From positions 1,178,001-1,242,000 of the forward strand of contig JAKZZE010000001.1 of assembly GCA_024220505.1 (NCBI GenBank): DNA of 64,000 nucleotides, given 5' to 3'. Every line of letters starts with the position of its first letter. Positions within the stretch are counted from its first letter, which is position 1. Below the pieces are notes generated by a model, which searched no databases, was not told the origin of the DNA, and was given only the letters and a program-made list of their open reading frames with translations. A program made the position numbers and the translations under genes. The DNA is from Rhizopus arrhizus. Lineage: Eukaryota > Mucoromycota > Mucoromycetes > Mucorales > Rhizopodaceae. Positions 11,392 through 23,439 of this stretch are shown in pieces.

Positions 11392-12475
11392 AATATATAA
11401 AGGAAATAAAAAAGAAAGAAAAAAAAAGATTATATGAATAACAGTGTTTTTTTTTTTTTTTAATCGGCGCATGTCATTATGGTAGATTCACACAGTTTGA
11501 CTCTTCCCCTTTTTCTATTACTTTTGAATAGGAAACTATAAAGCACTTCAATAAATGACACAAGCATGCTAAAATGAGTATATTAGGGGGGAAAAAAAAC
11601 ACGAATCTACTATGAGAATTGATGAATATTGTTGTTACAAAGAAAAGAGATCATTTGCAAAATAAATAAAGAAAGCTAACAGAGGATGAAATAAATGCCG
11701 AATTTCTAGAAGGAGTGAATTTGGAGAAGTTGGTGCTACTATGGAAGAAGAGGAAAAGGAGCAATTGTTTAGGTTAGTTTCAAGTAGCTTGTACAAAATG
11801 TATAAATGGTCCTAGTAAATCTCTATAACAGGACAACTATCAGCCACATTTTTTCTTATTGTTACAACAAAAGCCTTTCTCTTTTAAAAGAAGTAACTAT
11901 TGTAAGGGACACTTACACAATATACTCTCATAAAATTCTTCTCATATCATAAGGCAAGGAACTTATCTAACAAACAAAAGGTCTAGAGTGAAAAAAAAAA
12001 GGCTTTACTTGGCAAGGGATATATTCCGATAGAAATGCACAATTTAGACTATATTTGTGTATATTTTAAATACATGAAAGCATCAAAATAAAGAATAGAC
12101 TCTATAACAATTATCTGTGATGACTATTACGGTCTGAACTTATAATTTACCAGTTTACGATTGTGTAAGCCATTGTCAATAAACTGAACCCCTTTTTCCC
12201 ATCAAGTTTGTAAAGAAACTTTTGAGGAACAACACTATTTTCACCCAAAAAGGAAAACTTGAGAGAACCAGTACTTTTTTCCATTTATTCAAATAAAAAA
12301 AAATATGGATCAGACTAAAGAGCGTGTACAACCTCAAAGAGCTGTTTGCATGAATGAAAGCATATTTGAATAAAAAAAAAGATTTATTGATGAGAATGTG
12401 ACGAGTTGGATAAAATGAAATATATGCTCCTTTTTTTTCTATAAATTTGTACATGCTTTTTTGTATGCTATAATT
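11392..12475. other. intergenic region, possible small exon pair
   Basis: No convincing gene. A Glu-rich stretch after an ATG at 11735 (MEEEEKEQLF) ends at a plausible donor, and an acceptor follows at about 11830 (ATAACAG), which would give a protein of about 50 aa. This is unverified. The 92-codon minus ORF at 12176-12454 is Phe/Lys-rich homopolymer translation and looks spurious. Confidence 0.3.
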
Positions 12476-12787
12476 CTACATGATGATACAACGTCGATTA
12501 GGTTTAGCTGTTGAAAATGCATCTTCTTCATTAAGAGCATGCCCCCAAACAGAAGGAATCAAAGGATCCACATTTTGATTACAAAATTCTATTAAACTAA
12601 AAAGAAAATTAATTGTTATGCCAAACTTTGGAATTGAAAGAAGAAAGAAAAAAAAAGCAAACCTTGCAGAAGCTTCTGATACAGGAATTCTTGGAACATC
12701 CAATTGTTGTTTTAAAAGTGTATTTTGCTCTAATAATTTATTTAATTTTGCTTCTGAAATCTTTTGATTTCTAGGTGCTTGCTGCAT
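12476..12787 (-). CDS. heterotrimeric G-protein gamma subunit
   Basis: Two exons (12787-12663 and 12596-12476) join in frame. The coiled-coil N terminus is KISEAKLNKLLEQNTLLKQQ. The classic gamma motif PRIPVSEAS.LIEFC follows across the intron junction. Next come NQNVDPLIPSVWG and the C-terminal CaaX prenylation box CIIM, directly before the stop. The length of about 80 aa fits the family. The protein pairs with G-beta, and the prenyl group holds the dimer on the plasma membrane. In fungi such dimers act in pheromone or nutrient signalling. The specific pathway here is unknown. Confidence 0.92.
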   Translation of the reverse strand: MQQAPRNQKISEAKLNKLLEQNTLLKQQLDVPRIPVSEASARFAFFFFLLSIPKFGITINFLFSLIEFCNQNVDPLIPSVWGHALNEEDAFSTAKPNRRCIIM

Positions 12788-13359
12788 TTCTAAATAAAAA
12801 TAAAACAGAATAAAAAAGAGAGAGAGCGAAAAGCAAGATTGAATAAATTAAAATTAAAAACATTAGCCCCTTTCTAGTTTATACAAAAATGGCAAGTGTG
12901 CATCTTGTAATTTGAATACGTGCTTGCCTATTGTATGAGCTTGAAAAGAAAAGTGCTTTTTGTAGTTTGATTAATTTTATTGTTTTCTGTAATAAAGCTC
13001 TTATTCATTCCTTTGCTTGTAAGATAAAATCAAAAGAAGTAATTGATTTATTTTATTTTCTTCTATTCATCTTAAACCTGTTTATGATGTAGTTATTTTC
13101 AAACTAAGATTGGGTGAATAATAGTTATGTGACACAACATGCAAGAAAGAAGGAGGAAAGGTAGGGGAAATTTAAAATTTTATATTATTATTTATATTCG
13201 TATACTTTGCTTTACATTGAATCATGGATTACAATAAAACAATCAAGGTTTTAAATCTATGTTTTTGAGTGTAATTGCCAAAATAGAATTTAAACATCGT
13301 GTTTTTATTTGTAAAAAAGTCAGAATGATTTAGATTTCAGCATAAATTTGTTTTGCTTA

Positions 13360-14156
13360 TCATTCATCACACATAATTCCAGCTAAACTATAAAATTCTT
13401 TACTGTTAAATACTTTACCGAATTTATCAATACTTGAATTATCCTTCATTGATATGTATTCGTCCAAGTTCATTGTAACTTGGTCTTTGGATATAATTGG
13501 ATCATAGTTTGGCGGATTAGATAAATATTTTCCATCAGGTCCTTTCTTTATCAACATAATTAGCATTATATATAAACCATACACCTATATTTACCATGTG
13601 CGATCTGTCTGATGCAAAGCCGTGCAAATAATTTTTGGCTGGTATCAAACGAAAATATCTGGCATCACTTAGTCTTCTTTTTTCTTGTGTTTAATATCTT
13701 TTTTACCTTTCATATTCTTTTCGAAGCACAAGTTGGGGTTTAAATGCCTCAATTATGTATTCTTCCGCAGTACAAGGAAAAGGAAGAATAGTATCAAAAT
13801 CATAAACAACCAAGTTGCTATCATTACTAAATAACAAAATGACATGATAATCCTTAAGATTTAAGTAAGATACTATTACTCCTTATTCAAAGTTGATTTT
13901 TTTTTTGTACCCAAACAACCGGATAATCATCTATACATGATCTTTGTGCCCATATTGGGACCTGAAAAAGAAATTGTTTGCTTTATGCAATATAAGGTGA
14001 ACAACTATATACCTTTCTTTGGTCATTACTAATAAATACAACAGTCAATTGATCCATTAAATGAGGATACTCCTCATTCACTCTTTTACAAAGCATATAT
14101 ACATTTTCTTCACAATAGCATTTTGTATATATGCATTTTTCTATTTCAATATTCAT
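13360..14156 (-). CDS. NTAQ1: protein N-terminal glutamine amidohydrolase (NTAQ1/WDYHV family)
   Basis: Five exons on the minus strand join in frame from the ATG at 14156. The N terminus CIYTKCYCEENVYMLC holds the catalytic Cys. FISNDQRK, then VPIWAQRS, lead to PVVW|DYHV, the diagnostic WDYHV motif (catalytic His), split exactly by an intron. VYDFDTILPFPC supplies the acidic residue. FRLIPAKNYLHGFASDRSHM and NLDEYISM match the rest of the family. The enzyme converts N-terminal Gln to Glu, feeding proteins into the Arg/N-degron pathway. The catalytic triad is intact. The gene is divergent from IMP4, with 124 bp between start codons. Confidence 0.9.
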
Positions 14157-14280
14157 TTTCAACAAAAAACGAAACAAAAAAAAAAGTCTCAAATTGAGTT
14201 GCTTAAGATCTCTCTGTAAAAAATAGTCACGTTTGCTTTCATTTTTCTTTCACTCTTGTTCTTTTAAATTATAAAAAAAT

Positions 14281-15523
14281 ATGGTAAACTATTCTTTGAA
14301 ATGTGTATTTTTATATTGATGGTGGCTTTTAATGACTAGATCCGTAGAAATACTCGTCTTCGTAGAGAATACTTGTATAAGAAATCTTTAGAAACAAAAG
14401 AACAAGCGACATTTGATCGCAAACAAAAGATCAAGGAAGCCATTGAACGTAAATAACTACTTGTCTCCACTTGTAAACGGAAGAAATAATATGCTTGTAT
14501 GTAGAGGGGAAGGATGTACCAACTGAATTAAGAAAGATGGATAAAGGATCAAAAGAAGATTTTGGTTACGATCAAGCACAAGAAGGTAATACATCTTGAG
14601 ATCCTTGTTTTAAAATACCAACATTTTATTTTATTAGCTCCTACAACGCATGAAGACGATGAATATGCTCGTGCTGGCGTTTATGATCCAAAGATTTTAA
14701 TTACAACCTCAAGAGATCCCAGTAGTCGTCTACAACAATTTTCAAAAGAAATGCGTCTTGTATTCCCAAATTCTCAGCGTATCAACCGTGGTGGTCATGT
14801 TATGAAAGAAATTGTAGAGGCTTGTAGAGCAAACGAAGTAACAGATCTCATCATTTTGCACGAACATCGTGGTCAACCAGGTAAAAAAGATTTTTTGGTA
14901 TATTTTGTCTTTGTTAAATATTATGCGGCAGATGGTATGGTTGTCTGTCATTTTCCATATGGTCCCACAGCTTATTTCTCTTTACATAATGTTGTACTTC
15001 GACATGATATCAAAGATCAAGGAACTGTATCTGAAGCATTCCCGCATTTAATATTTAATAATTTCAATTCTAAATTAGGTGGAAGAGTAAGTAGATGTTA
15101 TTTAGTTCCTTCAAAACAAATAATCATATATATATTAGATTACAAACATCTTAAAATATTTATTTCCTGTACCAAAAGATGATTCAAAGCGAGTGATGAC
15201 GTTCGCGAACGATAATGACTATATCTCATTCAGGTTTACTTATAAATGCTCTTAAATTATCGAATGAAACTAAATGTATGCATAGGCACCATGTTTATGT
15301 AAAAACAGGGAATCAAGTAGAGTTAGCAGAAGTTGGGCCTCGATTTGAAATGCGACGTAAGTTGGATAAGGAACTTTTATATTGAAAAGAAAAGGAAACT
15401 CAATCTTTTCTTTTTGTAATAGCATATGAAATTAGATTAGGTACCGTTGATTTAACAGACGCGGATGTAGAATGGCAACTAGCTGCTTATACCAGAACAG
15501 CTGCAAGACGAGTGGCGCTTTAA
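14281..15523 (+). CDS. IMP4: U3 snoRNP protein Imp4 (Brix domain)
   Basis: The start codon ATG is an exon of its own, followed by GTAAAC; the next exon begins at 14340 ([18 protein letters not shown]). Further exons give [20 protein letters not shown] and then the Brix domain. Its landmarks are [73 protein letters not shown] and [19 protein letters not shown]. The C terminus runs through [20 protein letters not shown] to the sequence before the stop, RTAARRVAL. Imp4 acts with Mpp10 and Imp3 in U3-guided pre-rRNA cleavage in the nucleolus. At least six introns are needed; all have GT-AG ends. Confidence 0.93.
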
Positions 15524-15734
15524 AAAAATGAGTAAACAAAAAAAAAAAAAAAAGAGAGCTTTTTTTTGGTGTTATCTTCAAATACTCTTTGTATTTACTG
15601 CTTAGAAATACTTGTATCTTTATAAGACAAGAAATATAAGAAATTCCCAGTTGTACAATGTTTTCCTAATTTATAGAACAAAAGACTACATAAAGTATAA
15701 ATAAAAGTAAATATTTAAAATCCTTATTTAAAGA

Positions 15735-16814
15735 ATGCATATCGAAGATCTCGTTTTTATTATTACAGGAGGGTAAGAATAGCTTATTCCATAAATTTAA
15801 AAAATTTACATTAGAAAATATGTAGAGCAAGTGGTTTGGGTGCACAGGTCGTTCATTCGATCATTGGTAAAGGTGGATTTGTTGCGGTACATTAAATCAA
15901 AGAAAAAGCGTGTGTGTATTTGATGAAAGAGTACTGTAGATTTTTGATATAAACAAAGAGAATTCTATTGCATTGGTAAACAAGTATGGTGACCATGTTT
16001 GCTATTTTCCTGGGCCAGTTGATGTTTGTTTTGAGGTACAAACTATTTTGTCTCCTTTTCTTTTATCTGCTGACGTGTACTTTGATTTAGTCTCAAGTAG
16101 AAGAGGCCTTGAGTAAAACAAGGTCTCATTTTTCAAACAAAGTCTTAGCTGGGGCTATCTTGTGCAGTGGTGTGCTCATCGCTCCTTCATTCATTCATGG
16201 CTTTGGGCCTGAAAACAGGCTCACAAGCTATCGTCAATTTGAGCATATTATGAAAATAAATCTTTTGGGTGCTTTTTGTGTTGCACAGAAAACCTCTGAG
16301 ATTCTCATAAATAATAAGCCTTTTAATGAAGATGGTAGAGAAATGTACGCCGAATAACAATTATTAAATTTATATAATAATAGGCGAAAAAGGAATAATA
16401 ATTATACTGTCTTCCATTGTCGGCTTAGATGGCGTAATTGTGGGTTATGGTACTTCAAAAGGTAAGTAGTTCAGTCAATACATATCCTATGTAAGCATAT
16501 TCATTCGTTCAGCTGCACTTGCTGGATTAACACTCCCTCTTGCAAATGAACTATCGCCATTTGGTATTCGTGTAATGAGCATAGCCCCTGGACCGTTTGG
16601 TAAATAGATCAGCTTTAGTGACAATGTATTCATCTTTATTTTTATAGATGCTCCTATGGCATACAATGGATTGACAGACCCTATTCCCGCTTTGTTTCCA
16701 CATCGACTAGGCAAGCCAAAAGAGTTATCAGATCTAGTGCTACAGATAATTCAAATGCCAATGCTAAATGGTTCTGTTATTCGAATGGATGGTGCCTTGA
16801 GAGCTAAGATTTAA
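15735..16814 (+). CDS. short-chain dehydrogenase/reductase, 3-hydroxyacyl-CoA dehydrogenase type 2-like
   Basis: Several short exons from the ATG at 15735 give an SDR. The cofactor motif TGGASGLG is built across intron 1, and the acidic residue after strand 2 is in IFDIN (NAD preference). The catalytic Ser is in [10 protein letters not shown], and the YxxxK motif is GYGTSK, also split by an intron. [18 protein letters not shown] and [18 protein letters not shown] resemble HSD17B10-type mitochondrial enzymes, which act on short branched 3-hydroxyacyl-CoA. The usual NNAG motif reads as CSGV, a departure. Substrate is not determinable. The gene is tandem with PEX5, 158 bp apart. Confidence 0.8.
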
Positions 16815-16972
16815 TCTATAATTTCACATGCAAGCCAGTAAAGCAGCGGAGCTTTTGAACCGAATTGGTCTGACTAATAAAACTGTCCCTTTTCTCTCAC
16901 GTCCTTTTTTAGTTGTTTCTTCCTTTTTTTTTAATCCTTCTCTCTCTCTCTTTTTTTTTTATATATATTAAA

Positions 16973-19386
16973 ATGTCATTCTTGGCAGGTGGAAGCGCTG
17001 ACTGTGGCCCTGTTAATCCCATGAGTGGATTATTAAAACAATTTCAACAAGATAGATCCCTTCAGCAAGTAATATACAAATATATACATATAAATAGGAT
17101 ATCGAATATATTTTAACAACAAGACTTTCGTAGGATCGTTTCAACTTGGAACAACGAGGAGAAAGCTCAAAAGTAAAAAAGAGAAAAAAAAAAAAAAACA
17201 GTTTGGTAATTTAACAACAAAACTTTCTTAGGCTGGATTCCGTACTCAAAGTACTATCAATGGGCCAATTCCGGATAATAGACAAGTAAATAAAAAGAAA
17301 AGGATTAAAACTTTTTACTAAAAGAGAAACATCTATTGCAGTTTACAGAAGAGTTTTTTAGAGACGAATCGAATCATGCAAGACCTGTTGCAAATACTTT
17401 TGAATTCAGTGGATTAAATAGAGAATTAGAATTAATTCAACCTAAGCCGGCTGAATGGGCTGCCGATTTCATGCAGCATCAGCAGTCGTCTGCAGTTCCA
17501 CAGTTTGAAGAGTTTGAACAAATTTATCAAAAGAATCAGGCCCATTCTCAGCAGTTTCAAGGTAAGGGTAATGAAAAGCACTTGCAGCAAGATTGTAATA
17601 AATCTATAAAGAAAGTGGAAATTGGTCAAAGGAATTCAGCGACTTTCAAGCAAACCATTCGAGAGGAATGCTGACTCAGACAGAAAGAGTTGCATTCGAA
17701 AAGGCATTTGATGAGGCAAAACAGAGTGGATCCCAGATGACTTGGGAAAACGAGTTTGTAGCACAAGAGTCATCCTGGGCAACAGAATTTGCAAAGGAAG
17801 AGCAAGGACCGCTGGCGACGGCAGCAAATGATAATGAAGCCTTGGCAAAGACAGCCGGCATGTTGCTGGACTCTGTTGATCTTGAATCTAACTCGAAATT
17901 CAAAAATTCCCAGTTCATGAACCTGATGAGACGATTGAGAGATAGTGAAGTGCATGTTGAAGGCAATAAAATGGTCGAAACAAAGGGAGCATCATCCTGG
18001 GCTTCTGAATTTCAGACAAACAAGTCTGGAGATTGGGCTAGTGAGTTTACGCAGCATGCAGGCAGCTCTCAAAGTGGGAATATGTGGTCAGCCGAATTTG
18101 CTCAAAAAGCTGAACGTGGATGGACAGATGAGTTTCATCATGAACAAAAGCAGCATCAATTTCCTGGTGATTGGGCTTCTGAATTTAATAAGCATAGTTC
18201 AGAGGAAATGCAAGAACTATTTAGTAAGGGAACTGAGTCAGAGGATTGGGTAGAACAGTACAACAGAAACATTAGTCATTTGAAGGAAAGTCAAGATCAT
18301 GAATGGGATGCTATGCAAAAGGATTGGGACAGATTTAAGCCAGAGCAAGGGTTGGGATATAGAGCAACTCAACCCATGTACGATCAATATAATTTTATAG
18401 TTAACAACCCTTACTTGTTAACTCCTGTGCTCATTGATGGTAAGACGCACGACACTTTGGCTGACTCTATCCTTGCCCTGGAAGCAAGAGCTCAACTTCA
18501 AACATCAGACTCAAATGCTTGGAAGATGTTGGGCCTCAGACAACAGGAAAACGAAAGGGACAGTGCGGCTATCGCTGCCTTACGTCAGGCTGTCAGGTTA
18601 AACCCATCCTTAGTGGATGCCTGGTTGGCCTTGGCTGTCAGTTATACCAATGAGAATTGTAGAGCAGATGCCTATGACGCACTAGAGCAGTGGGTCATGA
18701 ATCATGAGCAATACAAGCATTTAGCAAGAAGTCATGGAAAAGGCAAGTCATCGGCTGAAGGACGACATGCATATATTACCAACATGTTTCTGGAAGCGGC
18801 CAGAAGTTCTCCCGGTGCTGAGATGGATCCAGATGTTCAAGTTGGTCTTGGTGTCCTCTTTAACGTTTCTGAAGAATACAGTAAAGCAATCGACTGTTTC
18901 AAAGCTGCCTTAAGAAGCAGACCTCAAGATTACTTGCTTTGGAACAAACTCGGTGCTACCTTGGCAAACTCAAGAGATCCAGCTGGTGCCATTGATGCCT
19001 ATTTTAACGCATTAGAGATCAATCCAAATTATGTGCGAGCCAGGTATAACTTGGCTATTAGCTGCGTTAACCTTGGCCAGCATAAAGAAGCAGCAGAACA
19101 CTTATTAACAGCCTTAGCGTTGCAGCAAACTAACGAAGGTGGATCTGGTGGCCAAGGTTCTGTCATGATTGATGAGCATGGTAATCCAATTAATGTGCCT
19201 GGAGGAATGAGTGATAACGTTTGGGGAAGTCTCCGTATGCTTATGTTAACGTAAGTTTTCTTCTTTAATATAACTTAAAAAAATGGTATATTCTGACCCA
19301 TAAAATACAGTATGAATAGGGAAGATTTAGCTAGACATTGTGATCAACACAACCTTGATGCGTTTCGTACAGAATTTGAATTTTGA
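16973..19386 (+). CDS. PEX5: peroxisomal targeting signal receptor Pex5
   Basis: The N terminus MSFLAGGSADCGPVNPMSGL has the conserved Cys used for ubiquitin-dependent export. The unstructured N-terminal half carries many WxxxF/Y motifs (WAADF, WSKEF, WENEF, WATEF, WASEF three times, WSAEF, WTDEF, WVEQY) that bind Pex14 and Pex13. The C-terminal half is a TPR array (ALEARAQLQTSDSNAWKMLG, AVRLNPSLVDAWLALAVSY, AIDCFKAALRSRPQDYLLWN, ALEINPNYVRARYNLAISC), which binds PTS1. Most of the protein is in one long exon from 17627. Short 5' exons carry DRFNLEQRGESSK and AGFRTQSTINGPIP. A last exon ends ...FRTEFEF. The length is about 700 aa. Confidence 0.95.
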
Positions 19387-19553
19387 ATATAGTAATAATA
19401 GTAAATATTCCCCAAAAGCAAGTCATGCAACCAAAAAACACCCTGGATTTATTTGGAAGCCTCCAATGATGTATTGTATATTTCCTATCCATGATCCATT
19501 CATTTAATAATAAAAAATACATGTATACACACACAACATAAAAATAGATAGAG

Positions 19554-19772
19554 ATGCCAATACAAGAAACGATACAAAAAAAAAAAATTATCGCTTCAAA
19601 AAACAAAGAAAACAATTTGCTCCAATACTCTATCTTGGTGAATAGGGCGCTGATCTTTTATATTTTACTTTGTGCGTTGGTCTTAGTATTGATGCTTCTT
19701 TTTGCTAACAACACTGTAACTCTGACTTCTGCTTGTCCTTTTCTTCTTCACAAAGAGCTTTCTGAACCTTAG
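19554..19772 (+). CDS. possible small single-pass membrane protein
   Basis: A 72-aa ORF with a basic N terminus and one strong hydrophobic segment (ALIFYILLCALVLVLMLLF). It lies 167 bp after PEX5. There is no known family and no supporting splice structure, so it may be chance. Confidence 0.22.
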   Translation: MPIQETIQKKKIIASKNKENNLLQYSILVNRALIFYILLCALVLVLMLLFANNTVTLTSACPFLLHKELSEP

Positions 19773-19789
19773 AGGGTTAAAGTGAGAAG

Positions 19790-20977
19790 ATCAATATATG
19801 ATGAAATGGAATGATTGAAAGGATAAGTTGAATGGCAAAAACTTTGTTTCAACTTTGAGGAAAAGAAAATCTGATAAAAACTTTCTAGCCTTTCAAAGAC
19901 TTTGCTGGAAAATAAGACCGCGACAAACATTTTTCACAATCTTTCTTGTTGCGCATCATAAATCGTTCATAATTGTTAATTGGATAAAGTATCTAGTGAT
20001 ACTCTAGCCAGTTAAAACGAGTTCAAGTGTTTGCAAAGGCCATTTCTCAACTTTTGAGCACAATGAGAAAGCTTATGTTTGGTCAGATTGAATCGAAAAG
20101 TTAACCAAGAAGAATAAATATGTTTACATCAACCATTTCCAAATACTATAGACTAGCAGACTTGAAAGTAAAGTATTCACGAGATGCTTACAGTATTATG
20201 AATTTTGTATTATGGTAACATTATAGAAAGTATAATCTTTTTAGTGTGAGCCAATAAGAATTCTCTTTGATTTTTTATTTTCACTCCAAAAAACGTATAT
20301 CACATGTATAAGGGTATTTTATAACATAGCATGAAATCATAAGTTGATGATCGACACAATGGCAGATCAAAATGGTGCTTTTTTATAATGTATCACAAAG
20401 TACAAAAACAGACAGTATATTTCATTATTAAAAGAAATGCTTTTTTATTTTTTAAAAAAAATTATTATAAAAAATAGGTTCTTCACTTTATAAAGATCAC
20501 CTTATTTTTTAAAGCTTGCTGCTTTTGATCCGCCTCAACTTTCTTCTTAATTCGCTCATGTATAAGAAAGCAAGACTATCAGTGTTCACATCTATCAATT
20601 TCAACTTACGCGTGATGGTCAGGTTAATAGATGTTGTGATCATTTTCTAGCTGTTTGCATACTGTAGAGTTATATTCAGTGGCTTACTTGAACTTGTACA
20701 ACTCTTGCTTTATAAGCCCGAGTGAAAAAAAGAGACGCCAGTTTTTTGTTTGTTTTTTTGGTTTTTATTCACTTGGAATGCTCAACCGATTCGTTTACAT
20801 CACAAGCCTTTTATGTTTAATATACTCTGTAAAAAATATATACATATAAAAACTTTCTTAGTAGCTATTTCTTACCTGAGAAGAGTAGGCTATTTTAATT
20901 ATAGTGAGTTTTGATACTCCACAAAGAATGTAAGCCATGTCAGTTTTTAAATGAACATTACGTCCAACAAAAATAAG
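19790..20977. other. intergenic region; may hold the 5' exons of the ABHD12-like gene
   Basis: Mostly AT-rich with no full gene. An ATG near 20779 opens a short hydrophobic peptide (MLNRFVYITSLLCLIYS) followed by GTAAAA. That would suit the missing N-terminal membrane anchor of the downstream lipase, but I could not join the frames. A 44-codon minus ORF lies near 20509-20643. Confidence 0.3.
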
Positions 20978-22424
20978 GTTATTATTTTTACACTGGGTCA
21001 AGCTTCCCTTGTATCCCAAGTTTGATATGCCAGAGTATTATGGCTTTAGACGTAGAATTTAAATTTTTATATTGTAAATTATGCTTATCTCTTATATCGG
21101 TATAGATGGTAGAGTAAGGAACGTCAGGATTCAAACACAGGATAACGTTACAATTGGTAATAATATACTTTGCTTACATGTTTAATTAATCTTTATACGG
21201 TAAATAAGGAGCTTGGCATATTCTTCCTGCAGATTATTATGAAAAATATCAAAAGCATAACAAAGTTGACTTTGATACTATTTTTGATGATGCATTAAAG
21301 GATCATGACACCTTTATTTACTTTCATGGAAATGCACTTCATAGAGCATCCTCATGGAGAATTGAGTTTTATAAAGTATGTGGGCAATGATTATTAGAGA
21401 GATGACTAAAATCAGAGGCTAGTTGTTTTCATCCAAATTTAGTCATTCCAATCTTATCGCTATTGATTACAGAGGGTTCGGTGACTCTGGTAAAATATAA
21501 AAGACCGAAAAAGACGTTACACATACACACCATTATCTTGAGCTTATCTTTTCTTTTTAGAGTCAACGCCTACAGAAGAAGGTTTACGATTAGATGCCCA
21601 AGGTACTTTGAATTGGTTAAATGAAAGACAAGGTTAGATTCATATTATTCTATTGTTATCTTATTCATATTGTTTTTAGTTACTAATGATAGAATATCAC
21701 TGATTGGACATTCCTTGGGAACCGGTGTTGCAACCACATTAGCCTATGAGATGGCAAAGTCTGGTAAGAAAGAAAAGGAGATGGATTGATTGATGATGAA
21801 TGAAATTTGTTACTAGGCCAACCTGCCAAATCACTTATTTTACAAGCAGGATATGCTTCAATTACAACCCTAGTTTTTGAATACAACGTATTGCCTTATT
21901 TACCTTTACTGACTCCTTTAACTTATCATCCTGTATTAGAAGGTATATAGACATGATACAAAACAGAGTATTTATTTTGATTATCATAGAATGGGCTATA
22001 TCAAATATAAATCATCGATTTAATTCTTTATCAAGAATTCAAGTAAGTAATTTATACCACTTTCAATCATTAATTTGTGATAATAGCATGTTGAATGTCC
22101 TGTTTTAATCATTTATGGTACAAAAGATTGGGAGATCCCAATCTTAAACTCACATAAACTGTTTTACCAGGCAATCACTATTGGAGATGAGGAGTACAGT
22201 GATATTGAAGGATTAGTGAACAAGACTGTTATCCGCCATGTTATTCCTAATGAAGCAGTTATATACAAAAGTAAACAAAAACCTCAAGTTAACTTGGTAG
22301 GAATCAATCATGCGGATCATAACAATCGTAAGTTGTAATAAAATAGAATTATTTGACTAAATAACACGATTTAGTTGGTTATTTTGAAATTACATATGAA
22401 TCCATAAAAGAAATTGTTGAATAA
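20978..22424 (+). CDS. ABHD12/BEM46-like alpha/beta hydrolase (5' end unresolved)
   Basis: Eight or more short exons join in frame from LLFLHWVKLPLYPKFDMPEY onward. The hydrolase core is clear: FIYFHGNALHRASSWR (oxyanion-hole strand), LIAIDYRGFGDS, the nucleophile elbow SLIGHSLGTGVA, and the Asp region VLIIYGTKDWEIP. The catalytic His is in VNLVGINHADHNN. ABHD12 relatives are membrane serine hydrolases acting on lysophospholipids or monoacylglycerol. The first clear exon starts at an AAATAAG acceptor with no usable ATG. The start and membrane anchor must lie upstream, perhaps near 20779. It converges on the bZIP gene with only 4 bp between stop codons. Confidence 0.82.
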
Positions 22425-22428
22425 ATTT

Positions 22429-22899
22429 TTATTGTTTATTGATATTTGTCGTTAATGCTTTATGTGCTTCAGCCAATTGATTTTCCAATGCCCGTATTCT
22501 TTCTTCCAGCGAATGATCCTTTGATTCCAATCCAGCCTTTTCTGATTCTAATACAGCCACACGAGTCGATAACCCATGGTTTTCTGATTCTAAATCTTGT
22601 ACTCGCTTCTCTAAAGATTCCATTTTAATCATTTTTTTAAGCCTTGATCTTCTCGCAGCGTCTGTATTCCTTTGTCTTTTTATTGCAATCTCATCTTGTC
22701 TTTCTTCCACTTTTCTTTTAGTCGAAGACAGTGTCATTGATTCCATCGGCCGAGGTGCGATTCGAGGTAACATCAATTTGGGTTTCATTTGTGCATTGGA
22801 TAACTCAGCTATCAACCAATCATCAATGATGGCTGAATATGGCATATCTTGAGTGTTTATATTTGTGTATTTTTCAAACAAGTCTTGGATTGTAGTCAT
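22429..22899 (-). CDS. bZIP transcription factor (GCN4-like)
   Basis: A single-exon, 156-aa protein. The basic region IKRQRNTDAARRSRLKKM has the bZIP signature N-x7-R. A leucine-zipper coiled coil follows (LEKRVQDLESENHGLSTRVA and further heptads to about residue 148). The N terminus is short and acidic, with WLIAEL, possibly an activation patch like that of Gcn4. Size and domain order resemble Gcn4/CpcA-type regulators of amino-acid starvation responses. That role is inference. Confidence 0.88.
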   Translation of the reverse strand: MTTIQDLFEKYTNINTQDMPYSAIIDDWLIAELSNAQMKPKLMLPRIAPRPMESMTLSSTKRKVEERQDEIAIKRQRNTDAARRSRLKKMIKMESLEKRVQDLESENHGLSTRVAVLESEKAGLESKDHSLEERIRALENQLAEAHKALTTNINKQ

Positions 22900-23439
22900 C
22901 TTTTTTTGTTGGTGATAATCAAGTTGGATTGTATAGTAATAGTTTACTTGAATATGTAAAATAAATTGGTTTAAATTACATTTAATAATAATAAATAAAG
23001 ATTCTCTTTTCTTCTTTGATATATAAACAATGTATTTATAATGTAAGCATCTTTATTTTAATGTTATTAAACAAAAAAAAGATGAAAATTATAAAGAAGA
23101 AAGAGATGAGAAATATAAGAAAGATGAAAAATATTTTTTTATATGTTATCGATAACATTTAAAGTTAGAGGGTTTCTATTGGTTGTGATAATCTATTGCA
23201 CATGATCCTTTATTTTGCAGTAATACAGTGCAATGTTACAACCAATCAAAATTGATATCATAGACCAATCAGAATTAATTTCATATCTTTGAAAATTGAA
23301 GTCCTATTCTTAGAAATTACGTCGCTTGCTTAGGGATCATTCGCAAATCTTGGCACTCGAAAAATATAAACTGAGAATAATTATTTTTTTTAAGGATTTT
23401 CGTTTTTCAATACTTTTTGAGTGCAATATTTCTATATGA
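22900..23439. other. bZIP promoter region and AT-rich spacer
   Basis: Upstream of the bZIP start is AT-rich sequence with AAAGATGA-type purine runs near 23080-23130. A TTACGTCG site lies at about 23317. No uORF of the Gcn4 kind was established. The spacer ends at the transposase remnant. Confidence 0.3.

Noticed and set aside
12176..12454. 92-codon Phe/Lys-rich ORF
   Set aside because: Consists largely of homopolymer translation; no domain, no splice support.
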